From Henckelia pumila (Eukaryota; Streptophyta; Magnoliopsida; Lamiales; Gesneriaceae): a stretch of DNA of 64,000 bases. Position numbers and translations under genes: made by a program. Of this stretch, positions 24,625 to 36,096 are shown one piece after another. The stretch spans positions 4,340,001 to 4,404,000 of the forward strand of contig NW_027331831.1 of the NCBI RefSeq assembly GCF_033568475.1, read 5' to 3'. The notes below the pieces were generated by a model, which did no database searches, was not told the origin of the DNA, and worked only from the letters and a program-made list of their open reading frames with translations. Every line of letters starts with the position of its first letter. Within the stretch, counting starts at the first letter, position 1.

Positions 24625-27097
24625 ATGGAGTTGGATTTTGACAAGTATTGCAGTGTGGATGGAAGTCCAACAACTGTGCTTGACGCTCCTAGGACGCGTT
24701 TGAGAGTTTCAAATAGAAAGTCAAGTGTAAAGCCGAAACGTGATGATCGTAAACCGATCCTCGAGGAAGACTTATCCGAGATAAGATTAAATCACTACCG
24801 TAGTACGTCGTGTAGAGACGGAACATCTATGAGACTCAAACATGAAGGTCATGAATTGTTAAAGCGGGGTTCGGTCTATCAAAGTTCGAAAGATGTGAGG
24901 CTGCTGAAGAAAACAGATGTGGTTGATGGGAGGCAAAAAATCGAGTTTTCTCGAGGAAGTGAATCTTCGATCTCATTCAGTATTATTGATGCATTATGTA
25001 GTTCAGATGACAAGGATAGCTCATTATTGGAGCAGAATAGAGCTTCATTTGTGTCTCTCTCGGAACAAAGTACCTCTTCGGTTTGCAAATCCCAGACAGA
25101 GTTCAACTCTCGGGATTTCTTAACTTCTTCTTTTCCCCCTTTGCCACCTCAATCAACTGGTGATGGCTCAAACACCAATGGTCCAAGGGCTAGGTTTACT
25201 ACTGTCAAAAAGATGTTTGATCCATTTGTTAAATCCAAGTTGCATAAGAGTCCCTTAAGTTCTGCAAATGATACAGAACGGGAAACAAGAATCAGAATGC
25301 TTGACTCGAGTCATGAACCTACAATTTGTGGTACAAACGAGCCAAATCACAAAGAATTCAGCTGTAAATTTGAAATGAAGGAGAACCACATTTCAGTTCC
25401 ACAGTTATCTCCAGCTCACCTGAATGGTCTTCTCAAGTTGGAAAATAAACATGGGGTGCCGTTTTTTAAGTTTTCAGTGAAGTCTCCACAAGAAGTTTAC
25501 ATGGCAAAGATGAGTAAAGTGGAAAATTCTTCAAATTGGGTCTACACGTTCCATTCAATCCATGGTAAAAGAAAGAGTAATGCTAGTGGATGGGGCCTAA
25601 AAGAAAGCAATAGAGGATCCTCCATATGTGGGCAAATGCATGTTTCATGTTATCTACATACAGAAATAAAAGGCACTGGGGCGCACAATGAGTCTATGGT
25701 GACAGATTTTGTTTTGGCCGATGTTTCCCGTCCAAGAAAAAGTATTTCCGCTCAAGATAATTCTAGTCATTCCCATGATGATAGAGCACAATCAATTTCT
25801 GATGAACCCTGCGACAGTGCTCGAGCATCAGCAAATTTAGGTCCAGAACTTGAAATTGCAGCAGTAGTTATGCAAATGCCATTAGAGAAGAGAGAGAGTT
25901 TGAAATTCAATAGTGGAGATAGAATTATCACAAAAACACTTCCAAACTTGTTGGACTTAATCCATCTTGAGCAGAGAAAGGAGTTGAATTCCAACACTTC
26001 AACTGGCCGGAAAATGCACGTTGTTATTCCTTCTGGAAACCACAGTGTGCCATGTACTGAAAGCCTTGGCCCTTTGCCATTACTAGATAGATGGAGATTA
26101 GGTGGAGGATGTGATTGTGGTGGCTGGGACATGGCATGTCCTATCAACATTTTTGGCAATGAAAATCTTCAGATCGGTGAGGGCATTATGGACAATCAAC
26201 ATCCAATGGAACTTTTTGTTCAGGTAATTTTCCCATCTAACATAAGATTGTATGTTTCCTTCATATATTACCAAGGTTGTCCATAGTTGTATCATCAGAT
26301 TCTTGAATATTATGCTGCCTAATACTAGAATATCTTAGTTAAACTTTGAATGGAAATATGTCCTTGAATTTTTATGTGATTTGTGCATACATGAGTTTCG
26401 TTCTTATATTATATCCAATAGTTAAATTATTTTATTTCTGCACGGGGAGACAATAAGGAGAATGGAAAAACTTCTGCCGCTGTTTGACTTCTGATGATGT
26501 GCTTGAAAACCCTGTCTTGATATCCATGACATTTGTGTGTGGTGTGTACTCATAACTTTGTAACCAGTAGCTTTACCAACGACCCCTTAAAGGTTTTTTT
26601 GATTTTCTTACTAATTTATGTGGTTACCTTTTAGATTGATTCAAGACAATGACTTGAAATGAATGGATGACATTCATCTCAACTTTATTGAAGATGAATA
26701 TAGCCTATGCAGCTGACTTTGTGCTACAGGTTTCATTTGATCTCTCTGACTAGCAGTTCTCAACTATATACAGGGAAGGAAAGATAAGTTACCTGCGTTT
26801 AGGATGAGTGTACTCGAGGATGGAAAGTATGCCGTTGATTTCCATGCACAATTATCTTCATTACAAGCATTCTCCATTTGTGCTGCGATTTTGCATATGT
26901 CAAATGCCTCCAGTCTGGTTGGACATGAGAGTACCAAAGAAATATTGCGAAGTGACTCACTGAGAGTATTCGCTGAGGAAGAATTCAAGAATTTGATGGA
27001 TGGAGTGGAAGATAAATTTGTAACTAGAAAGAAGATGGGCGAACCAGTACCATCTCTTGTACTCAATCCACCTTTCTCTCCAATTGCCCGAGTGTAG
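24625..27097 (+). CDS. DUF3527 domain protein
   Basis: Plant-specific protein of unknown biochemical role. Two exons, 24625-26223 and 26774-27097, join at a codon boundary (LFVQ|GRKDK) through a GT-AG intron of 550 bp, giving 640 aa. The first 230 residues are polar, Ser/Arg/Lys-rich and probably disordered. The DUF3527 region occupies about residues 270-620, with the segments LLKLENKHGVPFFKFSVK, WVYTFHSI and the Gly/Cys-rich GGCDCGGWDMACPI (near 494-507). The second exon supplies the end of the domain (AVDFHAQLSSLQAFSICAA) and finishes NPPFSPIARV. A stop (TAA) lies in frame just upstream of the ATG, so the start is firm. Reading through the intron ends at 26286 and loses the conserved end. 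A leader exon may lie upstream, around 23600-23900. Confidence 0.88.
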
Positions 27098-27720
27098 ACA
27101 GGCATGTGGAGCGTTCTGAAAAAAGAGTAAGATCAAGAACACATGGTGTATTGGTTCTGAGAGATGAACACCTGTACATTCGTTCTCAATCTCTGTTCTC
27201 TCCAAGTACTTGATATACTGTACACACCATGTGATGAACTGGAAAATGATTGCATTTTTGCTCTTGCATGCGTGTACGCACATGGGACGGGGCATCCTGC
27301 AAAATAGTTGACATCAAGAATGCTCCATGTTTGTTATGAGACATGATACGTCGCACATATTTTGAGATGTGTCTCAAGACCGCCCAAGTATTCTTGATCG
27401 AGGGGAATATCAGGAATGCTATGACTGCTGAGGTCTACATTGAAGGTTGGAAACAGTTTCTATGCCAGACATTTTTGTATGATCTTCGAAGGAGAAACTA
27501 TACTGTTTATATTTCTTAGTCGATAGAATTACCGACGAGTTCATGATCATCGGTCGAGTTTTAGTGTCTTTAAGACATGTATTCTTTTTGTACTTCATAG
27601 TTTGTTCAAGTCAGGAAAGTGTATCCTGAAACATGCGAGATTGAGCTCCCTGGATCTTTCTTGCACGATGTTGAGAACCTGTCTGTACAATGAACAAAAA
27701 TAAGTCAAATATTGTAAGCA
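27098..27720 (+). other. probable 3' UTR of the DUF3527 gene
   Basis: Sequence after the stop at 27095-27097 has mixed composition unlike the AT-rich DNA beyond 27750. AATAAGTC near 27699 could be a weak polyadenylation element. No gene is seen. Confidence 0.4.
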
Positions 27721-28074
27721 CCCATGTAGTTTTGGGCCCAGTCAAGTAGTGATTTTTATTTTATACTCCACTAGTATTTCATCGTCTATCCATTGGACTT
27801 AATGTTATTTTATGTAATCAACAAGACGTAAGTATAAGCATTTGAATCATTATTTAAAATTATTACATAAACTTATTGTACAAAGAATTTTTATGCATGT
27901 TGAGATAACATTCAAAAGATAATACAATTTTTTGTATTTACAAGCACTGACTCAAAAAAACATCTGAATGTGGATATTTATCAATATATACGAGGTTCAT
28001 TATTTTTTTCAGCGGACTCCACATATATTGATAAATTTTGCCTCTTAGATGCATGCACTATTAAGAAAATGTAT

Positions 28075-28670
28075 TATTTTCTTCAACCCGAACCCGAACC
28101 AACCCGAAAATGCCCAACCCGAACCCGAACCCGACTAACCTGATCAACCCGAATTTTTTTATATTTTTTTAACAAAATTATTAAATTAAATTCAAAAAAC
28201 ACAATAATAATAATAATACTTAATTTAAAACACATAATAACAAAATTTAAACTTATATATAATTTAAATTTAAACTTTTAGTTATAAAAAATTTAAAGTA
28301 TACTTAATACAAAAAATAAAAAAAAATATTTTAAAAAATAAAAATTGTACAAAATAAAAATTAAATTTAGAAAATATATTATATGAATATATAATAATTT
28401 TTTTTCAAACATACAACGTATAAAAATGTAGTAAATCTATCTTAATTTTATATAAAAATAATAATAATTAAAAGTTTTGGGTTATTTCGGGTCAACCCGG
28501 GTTGACCCTAACCTAACCCAAACCCGATTAATTTTTTTGGGTTAGATTTCAGGTCAACCCGATTCGACCTAAACCCAAAAACCTACAACCATAACCTGAT
28601 ATTTTTCGGGTTGGGTCGTGTCGGATTGACGGGTTGGGTTGAGTTTTGACACCCCTATGTATAGATAGAC
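28075..28670. mobile_element. MITE-like element with CCCGAACCCGAAC / GGGTTGGGTT ends
   Basis: The left side (28082-28135) is rich in AACCCGAACC motifs. The right side (28475-28665) carries the complementary GGTCAACCCGGGTTGACC and GGGTTGGGTT, ending TTTTGACACCCCTA. The middle is AT-rich and non-coding. This pattern is typical of plant hAT-type MITEs. The left terminus is not clear. Confidence 0.45.
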
Positions 28671-29539
28671 TGTATGTTGGTTAATTGGAACGGGTACCTA
28701 TAGAAATAAAAGAAAAATACATTTAAAAAATCATATAATAATTTATCTATTAACATTTTAAAAAATTAATAAAGGCTTTTCAAAAGATGAAAATTCTTGT
28801 CATTCATCTGAATAAATATATTTTGATTAAAAATATTAATTTTTTAAAGAAAATTTTAAGAAATATTTATATTAAAATGCATAAAAATTATATTAATTTA
28901 AGGATATTTAATGTCCCAAAAATTCATTATGATACTCTTCCTAAAAATTTAGAAACGTAATATTTTACACAAATTTTATATTTTATGTAATATTTTAAAA
29001 AAATGTATATTTTAAAATGAAATATAATTCAAATTTAAAATTTAAAAAAAATCGAAAAGACTTCATATTTAATTATATATTTATTTACCTTTTGTTTTCA
29101 AATATTTTAATGCGAATATTGAATACTTAATTCCGATAAGTATTTCCAGTATATAATTACTTTTGGGAAAAATTTATTATTTTTCACACATATATACACA
29201 CACACACGTATAAACGGACATTGAGTTTTAAAAAATTGAAAATAATTATTTAAATAATAATATCATGAAAAAATTGAGTAATAAGTATTAAAAGGTTTCT
29301 GATGAATACTCGGAATAGAGTTGAATTGAAGTTCACTTGATTCAAAACTCGATTTATAACTCGACGGAGCTTCATCGGTGGATTGACTGACAGGGCAATA
29401 TATTTGTTTGAATAACAAAATACATGTATAACTTAGTCTCAATTATTAGTGTTAAAAATATCGATTTGAATAGATAGATTTCAAATTCATAGATTATAAA
29501 TGTATTTTTATTGTTTAAAAAAGTACAACTAGAAACAAA

Positions 29540-32390
29540 TGTAAGGTCCGTAAATACTAAGTTCTTAATGACGGGATTTAAGATTTAAATTCCGGATATG
29601 AGAAAATATTTATTTGAAGAAGTTAAGAAATGTGGAATTGCAATTTCGGGTCAAAAATATTTAATTTGAGGATTTTTCGGATTTTAAAATTTTAATATCC
29701 GGAATTCTTAAATTAAAAGATTAAAAATATTTGCAATTGATATTTATGGAATTTAAGATGTGAATTCCAAGATGATAAATATCAAGAATGAATTTGAGGA
29801 TAAAATCCGAGAAAGGGCCAGTTTGCAAATATTGAGCAATTCAGGGACTAAAGTGAAATAATGTCCAAAATGATTTAATTTTAATCCAAGAATATTTAAT
29901 TTGAGAATGTTTAGAGTTTAGACTTGAATTCTAATATTCTTAAATTATTTAGAATTGAAATTGAATTAAATCGCTTGTCCGAGGACTGAATTGCAATTAG
30001 GCCAAAGTGCAGGGACCAAACTGCAAATTCCTTGCAACTTGGTTGAATAAAAACGTGTAATCAGCAGGAATTCTTCAGAATGTTCAGCAAGTGACCGAGA
30101 GAAGGGAGAAGAAAGGGTTTCAAGCAAATTTTGATTTTCAACTCCGATATCTTTTGATCCGCCCGGTAGAATTTCTGATTGAGCATATATTTGCGATCAC
30201 AGCTCCGAGTGCTACGTTTTGACGTAAGTTTTGTGAAGTTCTACCATGTTTGAATTTTATGTTGTTGTTACAATTAAGATTTGATTGTATAAACATGTTC
30301 TAGCATATACGACGATAGTATATCTAAGACGGATCGAAAAAAGATCGTCGTTTGGACATGTTTTGGAATATTGAAAGAATTATCGAAATTCTGAATTTTG
30401 AGGGCTGCAATTCACGTGATTAGGCTGCTGAATTATGGATGTTCTGATACTTATAAGATTGTCTAATTGATGTTTAAGCTTTTAGAATTTCCGATTTTAA
30501 TCCGTTACGCCGCCGGTTCAAGATTTTGAATTGTTATTCATTCTATATGTCTAGAGCTCATATTCAAGTGTTTAGTGGATGAATTGAATATGTGGTTATA
30601 TTTAGAATGATGGTATAATGATATTTGAATCGAAAGATTTATCGAATTCGAATAGTTGTGACGTCGGTTTGAATTCCGATTGTATTAGTCAGATTTGAAA
30701 TGTATCAGCTTTAAAGAAACATCGATTCAGATTGGAAATTGATGTTTAGATATGTTATACATTATTTCAAATTTGACTTGAAGATTATCGAAGTTGAATT
30801 GATGAGTTCGAGTTCGAATGACTTAAAGTGTTTGAAGTTGAATCAAGAATACCTTCAAGTAGCACTGATTGAAATGAGCAGAATTTGATGTCAGATTTGG
30901 ACAGCTTGTAGTTGATCAAGAATTAGATGACAGAGTGTCAGCTATTGGAATCAGAAATGCAGGTATGAATAGACATTAATAAGATGGGCAGAATAACTCG
31001 AGATTGTTTTGCTTATCGAGTTGCCTAAAATCACATACTTGCCTGTTTTTATATATGTTATGGTGTACGTTTACATAAATGGGATAGATTATTCAGGATA
31101 GCTATTTTCTTGAATTTCCCAGAACATTTATGTAAATGTTTACCTGTGTAAGCTGATTTGTATTATTTGCTGTATTGAACATGTTTTACATGTTTTATGA
31201 GATGCTTGCAGATTTATTGCTATCTTTATGTGATTAGCTGCTTTGTTTTGCTTAGTTGATTATTGAGCAAGTGTTCAAGGTGTTTTATAGCTTTTAATGC
31301 ATACAGCTTATGTTGCATTCATCTTGAACTCCAGCCTTAATAGCACAGAGGGCAGCCATCGCCTAGAGTGCAGATGACGTTTGGAGAGCTGTAGTGGGTG
31401 ACATGGAATATAGATTTATTTCTAGAGTCAGCTTGACTCATGACACAGAATATGGATTTATGTTCAGAGCCAGAAGACTCACTATAGTTGCACCAAAGTC
31501 AGAGGAGTAAAATACTTGATGCTGCCTCGAATGGGCGTGTCGGTAGTTTGAGAGCTATTTTATTCCTCGGGATCCCAAAGAACCAAGCTTTATTGGTATC
31601 AGCTTTACTAGCCTATTCCTTGGCACATGCATTGCATTTATGCATTAACCTAGAGACTTCTATGGTTTAGATTATGTGTTTATAAATGCTAGCATGTTAT
31701 GTTAATTCAAGATGTGAATTAGTTATATGTTTAAATGATGTATATGCATGCTATTTATACTGAGATTTATTCTCACCGAAGCTATCCGGCTGTTGCTTTG
31801 TTTGTATGTGTGCATTGCATCAGGTTGGGGCATGATCAAGCTAGAGTTGGCTTGGATAGCAGCAAGAACAGTTTTAGCAAGTGAGGACTCGGGTTTTAAG
31901 TAGATGAAATGTATTGTATGCCAACATGTTAGAAAACAGAGATCTTGTACATGTTGTTAGTTGATAAATCCTAGTTTATATTCTCTTGAATTGATGTATT
32001 TATGAGATAGGATTTATTTGCCAATGCATGTATATTAATTGACAGCCTTTTTGATGCAGCAGATTTCCAGTATTTTGGAGCCCGCTCGATCGGTTAATAT
32101 CGACGGATCGAGCGAGGCCTTATTTTGCAAGACAGAGGTTGAGCTTTTTGTTGCTCGCTCGATCGGTAACATTTCACCGATCGAGCGAGGCCATTTTTGT
32201 TCAGACCCGAGAGCAGAATATTTTGGCTCGCTCGATCGGGCAAGTTTTACCGATCGAGCGAGGGGCTCATTTTAAAAAAAATAAAAAAAATTTTTTTAGC
32301 TCTTGGTTTGAATATTCTTTTAGGCTATGATTAATTGCTTATTAATCGTTTATTGCCCTAAGATGAGATTAGCAACCCGAGGTCCCCACA
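29540..32390 (+). repeat. 5' LTR
   Basis: Starts TGTAAGGTCCG and ends GAGGTCCCCACA immediately before the primer-binding site. Short apparent ORFs (31488-31670, 32039-32330) recur identically or almost so in the other LTR and are not genes. Confidence 0.95.
32083..32263. repeat. three GC-rich hairpins near the end of the 5' LTR
   Basis: Inverted repeats at 32083-32116, 32153-32191 and 32226-32263 share the arms GCTCGCTCGATCGG and CCGATCGAGCGAG. The second has a 14-bp perfect stem, CTCGCTCGATCGGT with ACCGATCGAGCGAG. They are spaced about 72 bp apart in otherwise AT-rich sequence. Confidence 0.9.
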
Positions 32391-32395
32391 ACAGG

Positions 32396-32407
32396 TGGTA
32401 TCAAAGC
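32396..32407 (+). other. primer-binding site (initiator tRNA-Met type)
   Basis: TGGTATCAAAGC lies five bases after the 5' LTR. It differs by one base from the usual plant TGGTATCAGAGC. Confidence 0.85.
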
Positions 32408-34699
32408 GTAAAGTCTTGGAGCATAAAGTCTTGGACTAAGATATAAGTTGAGCGGGGTAGATTGAGTCGCATGCATTTATAGTATTGAATGATTATGCTT
32501 TACTTGCTTTTTCTTCTTTGTATGCGACTATGATTATTAGATTGAACACTACTTGCTTTATTGAGATAAGAATTACATGCTTATATGCTGATATGTATGC
32601 CTGATTTCTTGAATTCATTAGCATAAATGAATTCGTTGCAAGCATGTATTATTGGAAAAAGCATGATATTTTGCAAGTATGTGTTCTAGTCAGAAGCATG
32701 AGATTATATGTATGTTAAACTGTAATTGTATTTTATAATCCCTGCCATATATATTGCTTCTGTTATCAAATCAGACAGGTTGTGCAGATAGCATAAGAAC
32801 CTCAGATAGAACAGAATTGCAGATAGCACAGAACAATGTTGAGGTAAGTATTTGAATTCAGTACACTGAGGAGTATGTTAGTTGAACAACTCCAAAGCTA
32901 TTGATCACCAACCAGAAAGATACAGCATAGGCTATGTCTAGAAAGGGGTTGAATTGACGAGCTGGATCAGCTGTTCAAGAGAAGCATATTTAGATGAACA
33001 TAGAATCAGCTTGATTTTATATCAACTCTAGGACTTAGCTAGAAGTTGATGAAGCCATAAAAAGTATTGCAATTGTTTGGCAGGTAAGTAAACATAATTG
33101 TTTATTTCCATATATGCTACAAAATATAGAACAGTAGACTTTGCAGAATAGAAGTACAAGTTGATTTCAAGCCAGAAAAAAAAAACAAAACAAAATCATG
33201 AACCGGTAGTATGAGGCAGAGTTGAATTCTTATTCAGGCCTCACAATTATGATCATCACCAGATAGTCCATAGCAGTATAGCTATGCAGCAAGAACAGCA
33301 AGAAATAGTGGCAACATCAGCAAAGATTGATTCAATCGCAACGTCAGCAAATGAATAACTATAAGCATAAGTCCCCTAGCTGAAACAGATCAAGAGAACA
33401 GTTGAATGACAGATAATTGCTTAGGCAATAAGCAAGTACAGAAAATACGGCTCAAGTTGTATCAGATAAGAATCTTACAGGTAAGTGAGTTAATTCTAGT
33501 TAACCACTTGTATATTGATTATATAGCATACATTCATAGATCAGTGATTTGTTATGCTATAATCTATATCTGATGAGCCTTTATTTATTGTATTTGCTGA
33601 GATTTTATCTTTAAGTAGATGGAATGCATGTGCAAGATTAGTTATAGACGATGCAATACAGAATTGAGGAAATAAGATTGAATGTACTGATATCAGATAT
33701 GGGATATTAAGCTAGAAATTTGTGCAATGGTAAAGCAACAGAAATGTATAGAAATGTATGATATGAGTTTCAGACATAAGATTTTGTTATTTCGGTACTG
33801 ATTAGATCATGTTGACTGTAGAAGAATGTCAGTAGAAGTCTAGTCGATATACTGAACTAGTACAACATTAACCTAGAATTGACAGCTATGTCAGTGGTTA
33901 GAATGTACAGAAATAGTTCAAGCCTATTTCGACTTTTCTATGACATGAATGCAATTCTTTTTAGAGTGGTGTCTAGTACGAAAGTATTATGACAACTTGT
34001 ATAGAAGAGCATTACTTGATCTGAAGAACTTCAGAAACAGCTAGCAGATTGAGTAGAAAAGAATTATGTAGTACCGAAATGATGCTATGACGATAAGTTA
34101 TGTCGAAAAGATTATATTCGACTATTCTCAGCTCAGAATTAATAAATGAACTCATATCATTAGAGAATCAGAACAATCAGTTACAATTGAGCTATATCTT
34201 CAATTTTGCTGAAGCTATTACATCATAGAAATCATGATTCTTGAATTTCTTGATATCGATGCAGAGGTTGTATTCTTTGACCTCGATTGATATTGATTGA
34301 CTCTTATTTCTTTGCTAGAGTCTAATTTGATTCACTCGCTGTCATTCAGAATATTTGATTTTGACTGAAATTTCCTTGAGCGAGTTCCTTTGTTTGGAAA
34401 TTTGAGAATTCTTGATGATTTGATGTGTTTATTCAGTATATTTTGAAGTATTTGGCTCGTAACTGATAGAAATTCAGATTCAGACCATCAGCAAGATTTA
34501 TGGGTTTTAGCTAATTGATGGATTTATTGGGTACAGATCTGTATTTGTTGTAAGTTTGTGCTTGACAGATATTTAAAAGATCAGAATTGTTGCGATCCAA
34601 GCTAAACTTGATTGGTTTGAAAAGATAAAAGCAACATTGATTTTAGATCAAGCAATACACTATTGATTGAGAATGCAAGATTAAGATAAGAGATAAGAC

Positions 34700-35420
34700 A
34701 GCAGAGCAGAACATATGAATTTCGCAGTGACTAATTGTTGAATTATGCCAAATATTCTAGATATGGAATATCAGATTCTGAAAGAGGCATATGACAACAG
34801 ATGAATATCCATTCAGTTGTCTAAACATGTATGATTTACATGTAGTATTACTTGGAAATAAGTATTAGTGAAAGAAATGAAAGCAGATACGACAGAATTG
34901 ACGTTACCAATATTAGAATTCCAGTAAAAGAAGCAGAAAAGAAGAACTCAAGTGAGTTATGTAACAGATTAGTTACATAAAAGTTGAAAGAAGATCAACT
35001 TTACGAACAGCTTTAGTTCAAATCTACTTGAATCGTCATGATTGTGCAAATTTAGATTGTAGTCGATTTCGACAGATTCAAGAATATGGTGTATTAGATA
35101 TGATACAACCATAAAAGATAATGGTTATGCATTTAGCAAGATGATCAGATTACAGGAATGAGTGAAATCTATTGTCCAGATAGAGACTTTAGATTGGTTT
35201 TCTAGATTGTGGCAGTGATTGTCAGATGTTCTGAGTGTTGGGTTGTATGAGATTTCAGTATACCATCCTCTGATTAGTGGACTATCAGATGTGATTATCC
35301 AGATTTCCGAGGATATGCTCAGAACTAGAGTACTAGATTCGGTACTAATTGATTGATTATTTGCCACTTGATTACTATGATTCCTGTAAGAGCTCTTGAA
35401 TAGCTATAAAGACAGTATTT
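34700..35420 (+). pseudogene. decayed gypsy integrase remnant
   Basis: Translated plus-strand segments keep short integrase-like stretches (AYHP-type motif as VYHP, then SEDMLR and VLD) in the order of the C-terminal half of Ty3/gypsy integrases. Stops occur every few dozen codons. No intact domain remains. Confidence 0.6.
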
Positions 35421-36096
35421 TGATGATTGATTGATCAGAAACACAGAAATGTCTTTCTATAGAAATGATCTTTCAGAACTATCAGCTATTTGACCAGCTA
35501 TGAGTCAAGAAATGATAGAGAATGTGAATATTGTTTTGAACAGAAATAGAACAGCAGTGACTGAGCTAGAAAATGGGCAACAGATATAGATATTTGAACC
35601 TGAGCAGAATGATCAATTCAAAAATTGTTTATCGAGCATCAGTAGATTTAGAAAGAAATTTCAGAATTGATTTCTATGAGTATTTGATCTAGCTTATTGA
35701 TTAATACTCAAGCATGAAGTATCAGATAGATGAATTGTTATCCATATGCATTGGCTGAAGAATATCAGCTAGAACATGTATGTGTATTCAATTCAGATGC
35801 AACAGAAGTTGATAAAATTGTAAGCAAGACAAAGTAATTGATGCAGAGTTAGATCACAAGAAAGAGCAACTTAGATATAAGTTGACTCAGTGATTATATG
35901 TGAATGCGAATTGATAGGATTGCAGAAGCAATCAGAAAGAAGATTAAGCTATGATAGAAGAGAAGATATCAGAATAGGTATCGATAGCTCAGAGAATTGA
36001 AGTTAGTTTTACTTCAGTCAGCTACACAGCCTACAAGAATCAGCAGTAAGATCGATGCGATTTCGAGGAGGAAATCATTCCTTAGAGGGGAGGAAA

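Noticed and set aside
25767..26159. 130-codon minus-strand frame
   Set aside because: Antisense to the DUF3527 coding exon.
31488..32330. Short frames in the 5' LTR, repeated at 38045-38887
   Set aside because: They lie in both LTRs, start at non-ATG codons or lack motifs, and include the hairpin sequence. They are LTR shadows.
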